Positions 28,308-37,422 are shown, counted from the first letter of the stretch. The stretch is 64,000 nucleotides of DNA from Alphaproteobacteria bacterium (GCA_020443295.1 JAGRIJ010000043.1:1-64000), one strand, 5' to 3'. Numbers and translations are program-made. The notes: generated by a model from the sequence alone, not told the origin.

Positions 28308-29501
28308 ATGTGCGGTTCACTGCTCACCCGTCGTCTCTTTATGCAGATGACGGCATCGGCAACTGTTTTCCTAGGCGGACAGATGTTCCTTCCGCGTTCA
28401 GCTTTCGCAGCTGACATTTCCGGCAAAAAATATAAAGGCCCGAATGTCATTCTTATCCGTTTTGGCGGCGGGGTCAGGCGACGGGAAACGATTAATCCCG
28501 TGAACAGTTTCAGTCCGTTTATGCTTAACCGGCTGATCCCGAACGGAACGCTCTACAGCAATATGAGTATTGCCGAGTTGCCTCACAATGATACTGATCA
28601 TGCTCAAGGCACAGTCAATATCATGACCGGACGTTATTTCGGTTATACGACTCATGATGAAAAAGTATCGGGCAATTTCCTGCGTCCCAGCGTTCCCTCA
28701 ATCTTTGAATATCTCAGGGCCAATTATGCGCTGGAAGCCCATGAGGCCTTGATCATCAACGGCGAAGACCGGGCACAGGATGACGGGTTTCACATGCACC
28801 TGCACGAGGAGTACGGTGCAGAAACCCGTCCGGAGCTTTTGAGCCCGACCCGGTTCGATGCCTACATGCTGCAACTTAAACTGGAGCAAGACTCTCTCTC
28901 GGCTGACATACGTTCGGAGCTGGAGAAAAAACTCTCCGACGTGCGAAAGAAAAGCCCCCAATTCCTGAAACCCGATGAGTACAGCCAAGAGATTCAAACC
29001 TTCTGGAGAAAATGGCGCGCCTATTACGGGGACGATAACCTCAAGCATCCGCGGGGAGACCGTCAGACGACCGAAATGGCCTTGTGGGCTCTTCGCTATC
29101 TGCGGCCCAAACTTATGATGGTGAATTATCAGGATCCGGATTTCGTGCATTTCGGAGTGAAAAGCCATTATACGCGCGGGATCTCGATCATTGATCAGGG
29201 CATTCAAACACTTGTCACGGCGGTGGAAGCCGATCCTTTCTACCGGGAGAATACCGTCTTCGTGATCGTTCCCGATTGCGGGCGGGATAACAACCCACTG
29301 ATGGATGTACCGTTCCAGCACCATTTCAACTCGCATTCCTCGCATGAGATTTTCGCCCTGCTCTACGGGACCGGAATCGCAAAGAACAAAACCATAGGCC
29401 GTGAAACCGATCAGACAGCGATTGCCTCCACTATTGCGGCGCTGATGGGATTTCGAGCAACGGAGAGCGAAGGAGATATTCTGAAGGAGGCTTTGTTATG
29501 A
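28308..29501 (+). CDS. Tat-exported alkaline-phosphatase-superfamily protein
   Basis: 397 residues. The N-terminus LLTRRLFMQMTASATVFLGG is a twin-arginine signal, with a likely cleavage after RSAFA, so the protein folds before export. The core has the alkaline phosphatase/sulfatase arrangement: an early strand NVILIRFGGGVRR, a nucleophile-region TDHAQGTVNIMTGR, a central LMMVNYQDPDFVHFG, and late metal ligands in VFVIVPDCGRDNNP and a His-rich HHFNSHSSHE. Substrate (phosphate, sulfate or phosphonate ester) is unknown. The stop overlaps the next ORF (ATGA), which encodes a polytopic membrane protein and is probably a functional partner. Confidence 0.72.
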   Translation: MCGSLLTRRLFMQMTASATVFLGGQMFLPRSAFAADISGKKYKGPNVILIRFGGGVRRRETINPVNSFSPFMLNRLIPNGTLYSNMSIAELPHNDTDHAQGTVNIMTGRYFGYTTHDEKVSGNFLRPSVPSIFEYLRANYALEAHEALIINGEDRAQDDGFHMHLHEEYGAETRPELLSPTRFDAYMLQLKLEQDSLSADIRSELEKKLSDVRKKSPQFLKPDEYSQEIQTFWRKWRAYYGDDNLKHPRGDRQTTEMALWALRYLRPKLMMVNYQDPDFVHFGVKSHYTRGISIIDQGIQTLVTAVEADPFYRENTVFVIVPDCGRDNNPLMDVPFQHHFNSHSSHEIFALLYGTGIAKNKTIGRETDQTAIASTIAALMGFRATESEGDILKEALL

Positions 29502-30670
29502 AAGAACGATTGCTTAACGGATTAAAACGCTTCAAAGCGGGAACAGGCTGGTTTTTTTCAGGTTTCATGCGCTTTTTTGCCGGATTCCTGTGTTGCTGGA
29601 CTCCGCTTTCCGCGCCGCTTCTGTCGGGATGGCTTAACCGGTATATGCTTCGCAGCGCCGTGCATGTCTGGGTGAAACGCAGCACACAGGAAAATCCCAG
29701 AAGTTTTTATGAAGCCGCGGATGCGGGAGTTTATAAAGACTGGCCGCACTGGTCGGATGTTCCGGGGCTTGCTCTGGCCCCGGCCGCCAACGCAGGAGGT
29801 TTCTTATCGAAACTTTATGCCCGCAGCCGTTATTTTTTTCGTGCGCTCTGGACGCAATATCGCAGCGGACTTCTATCGCTGTTTAATACGTGGCTTCTGA
29901 CCCTTCCTTTTGCGCTGGTCTGGCTATGGATGTGGTGGGCCGGATGGAATAACACGTTTTCCCGCGGGTATGAGGAAGAAGGTCTTGCGACCGTGCTTTC
30001 CCTGATCAGCGTTGCCGGATTTTCAATCGTCATGCTTTACCTTCCGATCGCGCAGGCGCGGCAGGCCATACACGGTACGTGGAAAAGTTTTTTCGATTTC
30101 CGAACCGTGCGTACGATCGCCCGGCATGTGAGGGTGCGGTTGCTGATCCTTGCGATCTTTTACGCGCTGGGCAGTGCGGGGATTATGGCCGGGACCAAGG
30201 TCATCCCCACGTTCTTCGAGCAGGCCTATCATGTTGATTTGGGCGATGCAAAGGCGGTCAAAGATAAAGTCTTCGGTCATTTTCTGCTTGTTATCCTGTG
30301 TTTTTATTCCGGACTTCTGATCGTCAAGCGGATGAATGCGCGCGTTTATGCACTCGGCGTCCTGAAAGCGCTGCAGTCAAAGAGACTTGCGCCCGATCAG
30401 TTAGCCCCGATTGAACGGGATTTGCTGTTGGACAGGCTGACCTTTAAAGAGCCCTCGATTAAGGAGAACGCGTCAAGATGGAGACGGATTCTTGCGTGGC
30501 CCCTGAGGAAGGCCGGGCCGTTTCTGCTCGTCCTTGCCACGCTGATTCTCTGGGGCAGCGTCGCGTTTTCCGTCTATTTCGGGCAGTTTATCAATCTGCA
30601 TTATGCGGACTGGCTTAACCAGCCGCTAATCCAGATGCCCTATATCCGCATGCCTCAAATACCGGATTAG
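29498..30670 (+). CDS. Polytopic membrane protein of unknown function
   Basis: 390 residues, not recognised. Six or so hydrophobic segments are visible: about 17-45, 125-150 (LLTLPFALVWLWMWWAGW), 160-190, 210-230 (LLILAIFYALGSAGIMAGT), 258-280 (FLLVILCFYSGLLIV) and 345-370. The loop between the first and second holds the conserved-looking ENPRSFYEAADAGVYKDWPHW. It is translationally coupled to the Tat-exported phosphatase-fold protein, so a shared envelope function is likely. The 3' end overlaps the convergent amidotransferase gene by four bases. Confidence 0.6.
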   Translation: MKERLLNGLKRFKAGTGWFFSGFMRFFAGFLCCWTPLSAPLLSGWLNRYMLRSAVHVWVKRSTQENPRSFYEAADAGVYKDWPHWSDVPGLALAPAANAGGFLSKLYARSRYFFRALWTQYRSGLLSLFNTWLLTLPFALVWLWMWWAGWNNTFSRGYEEEGLATVLSLISVAGFSIVMLYLPIAQARQAIHGTWKSFFDFRTVRTIARHVRVRLLILAIFYALGSAGIMAGTKVIPTFFEQAYHVDLGDAKAVKDKVFGHFLLVILCFYSGLLIVKRMNARVYALGVLKALQSKRLAPDQLAPIERDLLLDRLTFKEPSIKENASRWRRILAWPLRKAGPFLLVLATLILWGSVAFSVYFGQFINLHYADWLNQPLIQMPYIRMPQIPD

Positions 30671-31515
30671 AAAATTTGCGGGATAAAGTCCTCGATTTTG
30701 ATATCGCCGTCGTTTACCGTCATGAAGGATGATTCAGGAACTGGCGTCCAGTGTTCGCCGATCCTGTCCAGAGGCTCCGAGACAACGACGACGCCGTGCT
30801 CCGGCCATTCAGAGTCGGGGGATACACTGCCATCCTCCACAACGTTCATCATTTCCCTTGTGAAAAATTGCGTGCGCGTCGTTGCGCCGGGCGAAAAATA
30901 GCGCATGGTGTAAAGCTTGTTTCCATCGGTTACTGCGGCGGAAAAGCTCATATCCGGCCTCATGCCGATTTCTTCCTGCGCGCGGCCAAGGCGACCGATC
31001 ATTTTTTCGAGTGCGGTTTTTGGGTTGTCCTGTAAACCGTAAGTCAAAGCAAGATAGAAGCAGGTTTCGCTGTCGGTGTTACCGCGGATCAGGGGATACA
31101 GATCTTCGGCAATTTCATTCTGGAGCGCGCGTTTGATTTTGAAAAACTCTTTTACGTCCCCGTTATGCTGGAACAGCCAGTTTTTGTATTTGAAGGGGTG
31201 AGAGTTGTTACGCTGCACGCCTCCCTGCGTGCTTGCCCGGATGTGCGCAAAAAAAAGTCCGGTCCGGGTCTGCGAACATAATTCATGAAGGTTCTGGTCG
31301 TTCCATGCCGGCATCGCGTCTTTAAAGATGCCCGGCTCGTGTCTTTCGCCGTACCAGCCGACACCGAAACCATCGCCGTTCGTGGTCCATATGCTTCCGT
31401 CGTCCTTATATTGAAGCTCAGCGTTGATACTCTGCTCCACCAGAGAGTGGGCCGGCTTGGTGACAAGGCGGTCCATGAAAATCGGCTCTCCGGTGTAGGC
31501 AATCCATCGGCACAT
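30667..31515 (-). CDS. Class II glutamine amidotransferase (YafJ/EgtC-like)
   Basis: 282 residues beginning MCRWIAYTG, so Cys2 is the N-terminal nucleophile after Met removal; this fixes the start. NTN-hydrolase features are NGDGFGVGWYG, FFAHIRASTQGG, NSHPFKYKNWLFQHNGD and GNTDSETCFYL. It hydrolyses a gamma-glutamyl amide, but the substrate is unknown. EgtC of ergothioneine synthesis is a close relative, and ovoA occurs 20 kb away, but no egtA/B/D genes are seen, so I keep the generic name. Confidence 0.88.
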   Translation of the reverse strand: MCRWIAYTGEPIFMDRLVTKPAHSLVEQSINAELQYKDDGSIWTTNGDGFGVGWYGERHEPGIFKDAMPAWNDQNLHELCSQTRTGLFFAHIRASTQGGVQRNNSHPFKYKNWLFQHNGDVKEFFKIKRALQNEIAEDLYPLIRGNTDSETCFYLALTYGLQDNPKTALEKMIGRLGRAQEEIGMRPDMSFSAAVTDGNKLYTMRYFSPGATTRTQFFTREMMNVVEDGSVSPDSEWPEHGVVVVSEPLDRIGEHWTPVPESSFMTVNDGDIKIEDFIPQIF

Positions 31516-31538
31516 TTGCTTAGAATCTCACAGTTTTC

Positions 31539-32360
31539 TTAAGGTTTCGTTGATGAGGCGCCCTCTTCGAGCCCGTGCTCGACTTCAAACGCCTTGATAT
31601 CCGATTCCGATACAGGCACGCAGTCGAGCGCCAGAATTTGCGGGTAAATGTCCCAGTTCCTCATGATAAATTTTCCGCGCGAGCCGTAGCTGGTCACCGT
31701 GCATTTATTGATATCGTTCTGGATGCCCGCGGTCACAAAGTCGGGGAAGAAAATATTCCCGTTGTGCCAGAGGCTCCAGATATGGTGCGCCAGCGAAGGC
31801 TTGATGCGGAAATAGATGCTGGTCTGGTCGGTGCAGCGGATCTGTTCGCAGCCCTGCGCGGAGAAGATGTTTCCGATCGGGTCGATTTCCTGCGACTTGC
31901 CGAGGTAGAGCACTTCGTTTCTATGATAGTTGGTCAGCATCCGGCTGCTGTCCCAGACCAGTTCGGCGGTCACCGAAAGAATGCCCGGCAGCATCCACAA
32001 GAAAAATAACGTGCAAAGCACCATGATCCCGCCGCGCTTCTTGACGAAAATCCTGTCTCCGTCTTTATCGACCGTGTAAACGACTTTATTCCAAATCTTT
32101 CGGTACAAACGGAAAGGCGCCCCCGCCCACGGGTGGGTTACAACCGGGAAGAATACATTTTCATAGAGCCAGCTGATCGTCCCGGTCACCTGATTATAGG
32201 TTTCCACCGTGTCCGATACCTGACGGCTGATCTGGCCCACGGCAGAGCGCTTTTCCTTCAGACGCCTTTTCTCGCTGAGGGATTCCGATTGCTGCTGAAG
32301 TTTTTTGGCGCGGGCGAGCAGGTCTTCGGCTGACGGGTCTTTCTTTTCCTGTCCGCTCAT
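31539..32360 (-). CDS. Single-TM protein in Clp-like operon
   Basis: 273 residues, unrecognised. There is a charged N-terminal coiled coil (LLARAKKLQQQSESLSEKRRL), then one strong membrane helix at about 111-131 (GIMVLCTLFFLWMLPGILSV). The C-terminal domain of about 140 residues contains four Cys (CEQIRC, NKCTV, ALDCVP), consistent with a periplasmic, possibly disulfide-bonded domain. GGAGGGCAGGGG before the ATG is a strong ribosome binding site. It lies 15 bases after the ClpB-like gene and presumably acts with it at the membrane. Confidence 0.6.
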   Translation of the reverse strand: MSGQEKKDPSAEDLLARAKKLQQQSESLSEKRRLKEKRSAVGQISRQVSDTVETYNQVTGTISWLYENVFFPVVTHPWAGAPFRLYRKIWNKVVYTVDKDGDRIFVKKRGGIMVLCTLFFLWMLPGILSVTAELVWDSSRMLTNYHRNEVLYLGKSQEIDPIGNIFSAQGCEQIRCTDQTSIYFRIKPSLAHHIWSLWHNGNIFFPDFVTAGIQNDINKCTVTSYGSRGKFIMRNWDIYPQILALDCVPVSESDIKAFEVEHGLEEGASSTKP

Positions 32361-32375
32361 CCCCTGCCCTCCAAC

Positions 32376-34670
32376 TTACGCCGCACCTTTTTTGGGGACA
32401 GATACTTCGCGGATGCGCGGGTGAACCACTTCCAGCGTTCTGGTCTTGGAATCGTAGAGAACCTCCATGACGCCGTGCGCGCTTTCCGCTTCGAGCATCG
32501 TATTAGCGACCGCCGGGTGAATCTGCGAAGCGAAGTAACCGGGTATGCCGCGCGCGCCGTTTGCGGGATTGTATTGATCCTTGCAGAGCGCGCGAAGCGA
32601 GTCGGGAGCGATCTCGACGGTCAAATCACGGCCCTGGGCCCTGATCTGCGTGTTGAGCTTGGCGATCTCGCGGGTGGCAATTTTTTCGATGATCGCGAGA
32701 TCAAGAGAGTTAAAGCACACGATGTTCTGCCGCCCGTTGAAGCGGTTGAGAAATTCGGGGCGGTAGGTTTCATCAAGTTCGCGGGTGGTTTCCTGTACGG
32801 CTTCATCAAATCCCATCGCGGGATCAAGGAAATTTTTCTGGCCGATATTGGTGGTCATCAGGATAATCGCCTCGCTGAAGGAAACCGTCAGGCCGCGGTT
32901 ATCGGTTAAACGCCCGTCATCCAGCACCTGCAGGAATACGTTAAAGATATCCGGGTGCGCCTTTTCGATTTCGTCGAACAGGATTACAACGTAAGGATTG
33001 CGGCGCATGGCGTTGGTCAGGATACCGCCGGCCTCGTAGCCCTCATATCCCGGAGGAGCGCCGATCAGTTTGGCGACCGCGTGTTTTTCCATGTATTCGG
33101 ACATATCAAAACGCAGGAGCGCGCGCTCGTCATCATGCAGAGCAGCGGTCAGCGCCTTGGCCATTTCCGTCTTCCCGACCCCGGAGGGGCCAAGGAACAT
33201 AAAGGCCGCCTGCGGCTTGTTCGGGTCTTTCAGGCCAACGCGGGCAACGCGCACGGCGTCCGCCAGCTTCTTGACCGCGTGATCCTGCCCGTAAACGCGT
33301 CTGGAGAGGGCCTGATCGAGATTGATCAGCTTGGCGCGTTCGTCCTGATTAAGCTTGTTGGCCGGAATACCGGAAAGCTGGCTGAACTCGTGGAGGACAT
33401 GATCGGCGGTGAGTTCCAGCCCCTCGTTGATTTCGCGTGTGAGTTCGTCGAATTCCTTCTTGTTTTTCTCTATCGCCTTCTGAAGCTGATCCATTTCCGC
33501 CTTTATGGCGTTCACCTTTTCCGACTCGTACCCGGCGGCGGCGGTTTTCATGTTGAAGGACTGGAAGCCGGCTTTTCCGGTTTCCTTTTCCTTGTCTTTC
33601 AGATTTTCCTCCACGTTCTCGCGGGCGTCCTGATCTTTCTTGCGCTGTTCTTCCAGCCGGTCCTCGAGGTCCTTGAGCGCTTCTTCCCCGTCTGTCTGGT
33701 TTTTGTATATCCTGCGCAGGCGTTCCTGCCGCTCCTGCCACTCCTTATTCATGACCTCGATCTGCGCCTTGATCATCTCCTGGGCTTTTCCGAGTTCATC
33801 GGGTTTTTTCCCTTCCAGCGCCGCCACTTTTTCGCCGTTCAGGGCGCGCGTGATCAGGGCAAGTTCCTTTTGTTTTGCGGCCAGCCTGGGTGGGTGGGCG
33901 TGCGCATCCTGACGGTAGGAAGTCAGCGCACGGTCCAGCAGGTTGAGCGTGCGCTCAGGCTGGGCGCGGCTCAGGCTCATTTCCCGCACGCGGTATTTCC
34001 ATGTCAACTCGATGGCGGTTTCCACGGCTTCGGCGGAGACAGGAATCCTGTGGTGATCCTGCAGGCGCCTGACTGCTTCGCTGACGATTTTCTGCAGCGC
34101 TTCCCGGCCCGGCTCCTGAAGATCGAGCATCGTGAAAAATTCGGTAATGTTCGAGTGGCATTTCAGGACCACTTCCAGATGCTCATCGCGGGATTCAAAA
34201 ATCGCCTGAAACTTCCCCTGCTCCAGAGAACGCATCAACGCATTGATGAAATGCGTGCAGCCGTGATTGCGCGAAGCCTCGATGAAATCCTTCATATCCT
34301 CGATAATCAGGAGCGAGTCGGGATAGCGCGAAAGACGGCGGAGGACATTCTGGAAATTTTCGTTCATGGCCGAGGGATCGCCGGAGGAAAAAAGCCCGTC
34401 CGTATCCAGCCAGAAAATGCGCTTGCTCAGGATATCGAAGGGCGTTTCGGGATCGGATTTACAGGCTTCGAGTTCCAGACACAACGCCGTACAGCCCACG
34501 CCGCCGGGGCCGACCAGCAGGACGCTGCTGGCCTTATCGCGCATGAGGATCCGGTTGAGCTTTTTAACCTCCTCCTCCCGTGCGATCAGCTTGAAGCCGG
34601 GGAAGCGGGCTAGATAATCGCTGCCGCGGATCAGAAAATTCTGGCTTGAACCATCGGTCATGGTCGTCAT
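32376..34670 (-). CDS. ClpB-like double AAA+ ATPase with degenerate first site
   Basis: 764 residues. The second AAA+ module is intact: Walker A FLGPSGVGKTEMAKAL (K500), the pore-like GYEGYEAGG, Walker B VVILFDEIEKAHPD, sensor I MTTNIG, then a ClpB-type C-domain. The first module has Walker A LLVGPGGVGCTALCLEL, with Cys60 where Lys is required, and Walker B LLIIEDM with the acidic pair reordered, so it probably cannot hydrolyse ATP. The Clp N-terminal repeat domain is missing. A long coiled-coil middle region (about 270-430) separates the modules. No clear ClpP-docking loop is seen, which suggests a remodelling machine rather than a protease subunit. It is the middle gene of a three- or four-gene operon. 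Confidence 0.85.
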   Translation of the reverse strand: MTTMTDGSSQNFLIRGSDYLARFPGFKLIAREEEVKKLNRILMRDKASSVLLVGPGGVGCTALCLELEACKSDPETPFDILSKRIFWLDTDGLFSSGDPSAMNENFQNVLRRLSRYPDSLLIIEDMKDFIEASRNHGCTHFINALMRSLEQGKFQAIFESRDEHLEVVLKCHSNITEFFTMLDLQEPGREALQKIVSEAVRRLQDHHRIPVSAEAVETAIELTWKYRVREMSLSRAQPERTLNLLDRALTSYRQDAHAHPPRLAAKQKELALITRALNGEKVAALEGKKPDELGKAQEMIKAQIEVMNKEWQERQERLRRIYKNQTDGEEALKDLEDRLEEQRKKDQDARENVEENLKDKEKETGKAGFQSFNMKTAAAGYESEKVNAIKAEMDQLQKAIEKNKKEFDELTREINEGLELTADHVLHEFSQLSGIPANKLNQDERAKLINLDQALSRRVYGQDHAVKKLADAVRVARVGLKDPNKPQAAFMFLGPSGVGKTEMAKALTAALHDDERALLRFDMSEYMEKHAVAKLIGAPPGYEGYEAGGILTNAMRRNPYVVILFDEIEKAHPDIFNVFLQVLDDGRLTDNRGLTVSFSEAIILMTTNIGQKNFLDPAMGFDEAVQETTRELDETYRPEFLNRFNGRQNIVCFNSLDLAIIEKIATREIAKLNTQIRAQGRDLTVEIAPDSLRALCKDQYNPANGARGIPGYFASQIHPAVANTMLEAESAHGVMEVLYDSKTRTLEVVHPRIREVSVPKKGAA

Positions 34671-34700
34671 CCTGTGCTTATATAAACGCGTTACGTGCCG

Positions 34701-36422
34701 TTAAATTTTAAACGGGTTGGGCGGCGCATCGCCGGTCGCGGCACTATCGTCTCCGCCCTCATCGGAGGAAGAAGCGGCGCCTCCCTTACCGGCGACAACG
34801 TCCGCGGCTACGGAGATCGACTCCTTCACGTCTTCCTGCACGTTTTTGGCGGCATCCTCCAGACGGCCCAAAAGGTCTTTGGTTTCCTTAAGGCCTTCGC
34901 GGGTGATCGTGGTGGCGGTGCGGATAACCTCGCCGTACTGCTCCAGACCCTGCAGCGCCTTGCTGAGTTCGTTGTTCTGCTCGTGCGTGCCGAGCGCGAG
35001 GCGGATGACTTCCTTCTGGGAAAGGTCCTGCGTCTTGGTGTTCATACGCTCAAGCGACATCCGCGCCATTTCCGAGGACTCGCCCAGAGCAGCGGCGGAG
35101 ACGGCCTGAAGGACCGTGCTGAGCTGGTCGGCGACCCCGGCCACGCCCGAACTGTGAATCTGGCGGGTCTTGTCAATCTGGCTCTGGTTGCCGTCCTTCA
35201 TCGACTTGATCCTGTGGCTGGCATTCGTCAGCTCCGCCAGAACGGTCGTCGTGTCATAAGAAGAGGCGTTGAGCGCGCCGATGTAATTTTCCAGATCGCG
35301 CTTGTCGCGTTCGCGGTTCATCTTGGCGATGTCGCTTTCTTCGCTCTGCTCCTTGGCGACCAGTTCTTCGCGGTATTTTTCGTTGTTCTGGTGTGCGCTC
35401 TTGGTTGCATCATTCAGGATCGCATAGATTTCGCGCATGGAATAATTGGCTTCCAGCAGATTGTCGATCTGCTTGTCCATGCCCACAAAATGATCAGAGA
35501 TACTGGATACGCGCTCTTCGGTCGTATTCACGAAATTCTGCGCGGCCTGCACCAGTTGTTCCTGGCGCTGCTTATGCTCGTCCGAGCTGATGTCCAGAAG
35601 CTCGCGCAACTTGGCCTTGGCCTCCAGAAATTCGGGGTCCAGTTCGGATACACGCGGCTGCATTTTTGATGTTTGCTCAATCTGGCCAGCGAGATCCGTT
35701 AGCGACCCGCGCTTTTCTTCCAGTTGCATTTCGAGTTCAGCGATTTTCTTACGGGCGGTTTCCTTGACCGGACCAAAACCAAAGAAAGATTTATCCTCGC
35801 CGAGATGCGCGATCTGCACCTGCGACTGACGAATATCCTGCTCCAGCCCTGCCAGATCTTTCTTCTGCTTTTCCAGAAGAGCGGCGAGGCGGGCTTCCTC
35901 CTCCCGGTCCAGCGCGATCTCCCGGAAGACATCGAAGGTCAGGCCGTTCATGCGGAGCTTGTAGACCGAGTCCACAATTTCGGTCAGGGGAGAAATCTTG
36001 TCCTCGAACGCCACGAGCGCATTGTTGAGTTCATCGTAAACCTGCTTCAACTCGCTGAACGCCTCGGTATCGGTCAGTTCGATGATCTGCTGGGCCATGC
36101 GCTTGCGCTCGAACTGCAGGTATTCCTTGAACAGTTTGAAGGCTTCAAGCTCTTCCTTAGCCTGGTCCTTGTTGTCTGCGAATTCAAGAACCTTGGCCAC
36201 TGCCTCCATCTTGGCTTCGGGGCTGGCGTTCGGATCGAACATAATCCTGTAGAACGGGTTTTCGGCAATCTTGGAGAATTTCTTCGCCGAAGCGGACTCT
36301 TCCGCCTGCGTCTTTTCCTTACCCGACACCGTTTCCTTGCGCGAGGTCGCGCGGGCCTGCTGCATGAGCTGCTCGATATCGGTCTGCTGTTTTTGTGAAC
36401 CTTTTGCGCTTCCTGATGTCAT
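34701..36422 (-). CDS. Coiled-coil protein in Clp-like operon
   Basis: 573 residues, not recognised. It is almost entirely helical and highly charged, with extended heptad-like stretches at about 160-230 and 245-310. No signal peptide or membrane segment is present. The tail is low-complexity and acidic (GGAASSSDEGGDDSAATGD) before PPNPFKI. It is first gene of the unit, 30 bases before the ClpB-like ATPase. A structural scaffold or substrate/adaptor of the ATPase is a reasonable guess. GGAG sits about nine bases before the ATG. It is divergent from the ribbon-helix-helix gene. Confidence 0.65.
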   Translation of the reverse strand: MTSGSAKGSQKQQTDIEQLMQQARATSRKETVSGKEKTQAEESASAKKFSKIAENPFYRIMFDPNASPEAKMEAVAKVLEFADNKDQAKEELEAFKLFKEYLQFERKRMAQQIIELTDTEAFSELKQVYDELNNALVAFEDKISPLTEIVDSVYKLRMNGLTFDVFREIALDREEEARLAALLEKQKKDLAGLEQDIRQSQVQIAHLGEDKSFFGFGPVKETARKKIAELEMQLEEKRGSLTDLAGQIEQTSKMQPRVSELDPEFLEAKAKLRELLDISSDEHKQRQEQLVQAAQNFVNTTEERVSSISDHFVGMDKQIDNLLEANYSMREIYAILNDATKSAHQNNEKYREELVAKEQSEESDIAKMNRERDKRDLENYIGALNASSYDTTTVLAELTNASHRIKSMKDGNQSQIDKTRQIHSSGVAGVADQLSTVLQAVSAAALGESSEMARMSLERMNTKTQDLSQKEVIRLALGTHEQNNELSKALQGLEQYGEVIRTATTITREGLKETKDLLGRLEDAAKNVQEDVKESISVAADVVAGKGGAASSSDEGGDDSAATGDAPPNPFKI

Positions 36423-36548
36423 GGTCGTACACTCCGTCCGTCTGTAAGAAAAATCCTTAATCGTTTATTCCATGTCCGGCCCCTAAGAATCAAATCAAAA
36501 GAGCGATTTAAACCTAAGAGCCGCGACATTTATCTCAAGTTATGTATT

Positions 36549-36566
36549 TATATGTTTAAATATATA
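36549..36566. promoter_or_regulatory. Near-palindrome between divergent RHH and coiled-coil genes
   Basis: TATATGTTTAAATATATA is an 18-bp near-perfect palindrome centred on TTTAAA. It sits in the 228-base divergent region and just upstream of the candidate RHH promoter, which is where an RHH protein would bind for autoregulation. AT-richness makes chance occurrence possible. Confidence 0.3.
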
Positions 36567-36577
36567 CTTATTTTCTG

Positions 36578-36607
36578 TTGTATGCAAGTGTTTATTGAAA
36601 TTATACC
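36578..36607 (+). promoter_or_regulatory. Predicted promoter for the RHH gene
   Basis: TTGTAT (36578-36583), an 18-base spacer and TATACC (36602-36607), 44 bases before the ATG at 36651. Confidence 0.3.
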
Positions 36608-36650
36608 TTTTTAGGCGTAAAATCAGAAAACAACATAAGGAGACATATCC

Positions 36651-36947
36651 ATGCAAAGAGGCCTTATGCGCGTCAGCATGATGATCCGGCGGGATCAGCA
36701 TGACGAATTGCAGAAAATGGGTGTTAATATCAGCGGCTATATCCGCGACCTGATCGACGACCGCCTGAGCAATAACGTTATTATTATCAACGTGGGCGAA
36801 GACACCAAGAAAATCTACGACCAGATTATCTCGCACAGCGGTGAGCACGACCGCGAGCTGGAGCCGTTCCTGAGGGACGCGCTCAAAAACATGCTCACTG
36901 AGAAAATCAAACAGATGCAGCAATTGCAGAAGAATTTCAAGGTTTAG
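36651..36947 (+). CDS. Ribbon-helix-helix-like small protein
   Basis: 98 residues. The N-terminal half reads as a strand-helix-helix (MRVSMMIRRDQHDELQKMG, then VNISGYIRDLIDDRL), matching the MetJ/Arc ribbon-helix-helix pattern. The C-terminal half is a charged helix ending KIKQMQQLQKNF. It is probably a DNA-binding regulator, perhaps of the divergent coiled-coil/Clp operon. AAGGAGACAT precedes the ATG. No adjacent toxin gene is seen, so an antitoxin role is less likely. Confidence 0.65.
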   Translation: MQRGLMRVSMMIRRDQHDELQKMGVNISGYIRDLIDDRLSNNVIIINVGEDTKKIYDQIISHSGEHDRELEPFLRDALKNMLTEKIKQMQQLQKNFKV

Positions 36948-36968
36948 GGACCTGCCGGAAATTTCTGC

Positions 36969-36997
36969 TTAACTCTTGGGTCTTAGGCTTGTATATT
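36969..36997 (+). promoter_or_regulatory. Predicted promoter of the acyl carrier protein gene
   Basis: -35 TTAACT (36969-36974), a 17-base spacer, -10 TATATT (36992-36997). It would give a leader of about 55 bases before ATG 37059. Confidence 0.4.
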
Positions 36998-37006
36998 GCC
37001 TTGGGA

Positions 37007-37025
37007 AAGGCTGGTTAACAGCCTT
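37007..37025 (+). promoter_or_regulatory. Hairpin in acyl carrier protein leader
   Basis: AAGGCTG-GTTAA-CAGCCTT is a perfect 7-bp stem just downstream of the predicted -10 and 33 bases before the start codon. It could be the weak terminator of the RHH gene (followed by AATCGTTTTATTT) or a leader element. Confidence 0.35.
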
Positions 37026-37058
37026 AATCGTTTTATTTAACAGAAAGAGTAAGATCTT

Positions 37059-37292
37059 ATGAGCGATGCCTTGCTGAATTTGTTTGCTGACGTTCTGGAG
37101 GTCGATGCCAGCAAGTTGAACGACAATACATCCCCCGATAATACCTCGCAGTGGGACAGTCTTGCGGCCATGGGGCTTGTTGTCGCTATCGAAGAGAAGT
37201 TCGGCATACAGCTGAACACCAAAGAAATCATGAAAATGACGAGTATCGGCCTGGCCCGCGAAACGTTACGCGCCAAAGGCGTCGCCGTCTAG
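37059..37292 (+). CDS. Stand-alone acyl carrier protein
   Basis: 77 residues. Phosphopantetheine attachment Ser34 lies in QWDSLAAMGLVVAIEE; the helices and the IAxxE-like region match carrier proteins. The fatty-acid ACP motif is usually DSLD, whereas here it is DSLAAM, closer to specialised carriers such as DltC or FkbJ-like proteins. It starts a run of envelope-acylation genes (MBOAT, SGNH, microprotein, methyltransferase) with FkbH convergent at the end. It probably holds the activated acyl group as a thioester. Confidence 0.9.
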   Translation: MSDALLNLFADVLEVDASKLNDNTSPDNTSQWDSLAAMGLVVAIEEKFGIQLNTKEIMKMTSIGLARETLRAKGVAV

Positions 37293-37422
37293 CTTGTGTG
37301 CTTGGCTTGTCATCAGAGGTGGCCGTTTTTATACAAAGATTGCGGCTTTCCCGAGTTGACTTCTTTTATCGCTCTTTTGTCTGTTTGTCTTCTGGGGTTT
37401 CAGTCAGGTTGCGGGCCGTTTT

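Noticed and set aside
30667..31515. EgtC of ergothioneine synthesis
   Set aside because: No egtA, egtB or egtD neighbours; the only thiol-histidine enzyme seen is OvoA, which does not need EgtC.
32955..34613. 552-codon open frame on the plus strand
   Set aside because: It lies entirely antisense to the ClpB-like gene, has no family features and is a by-product of codon bias in that gene.
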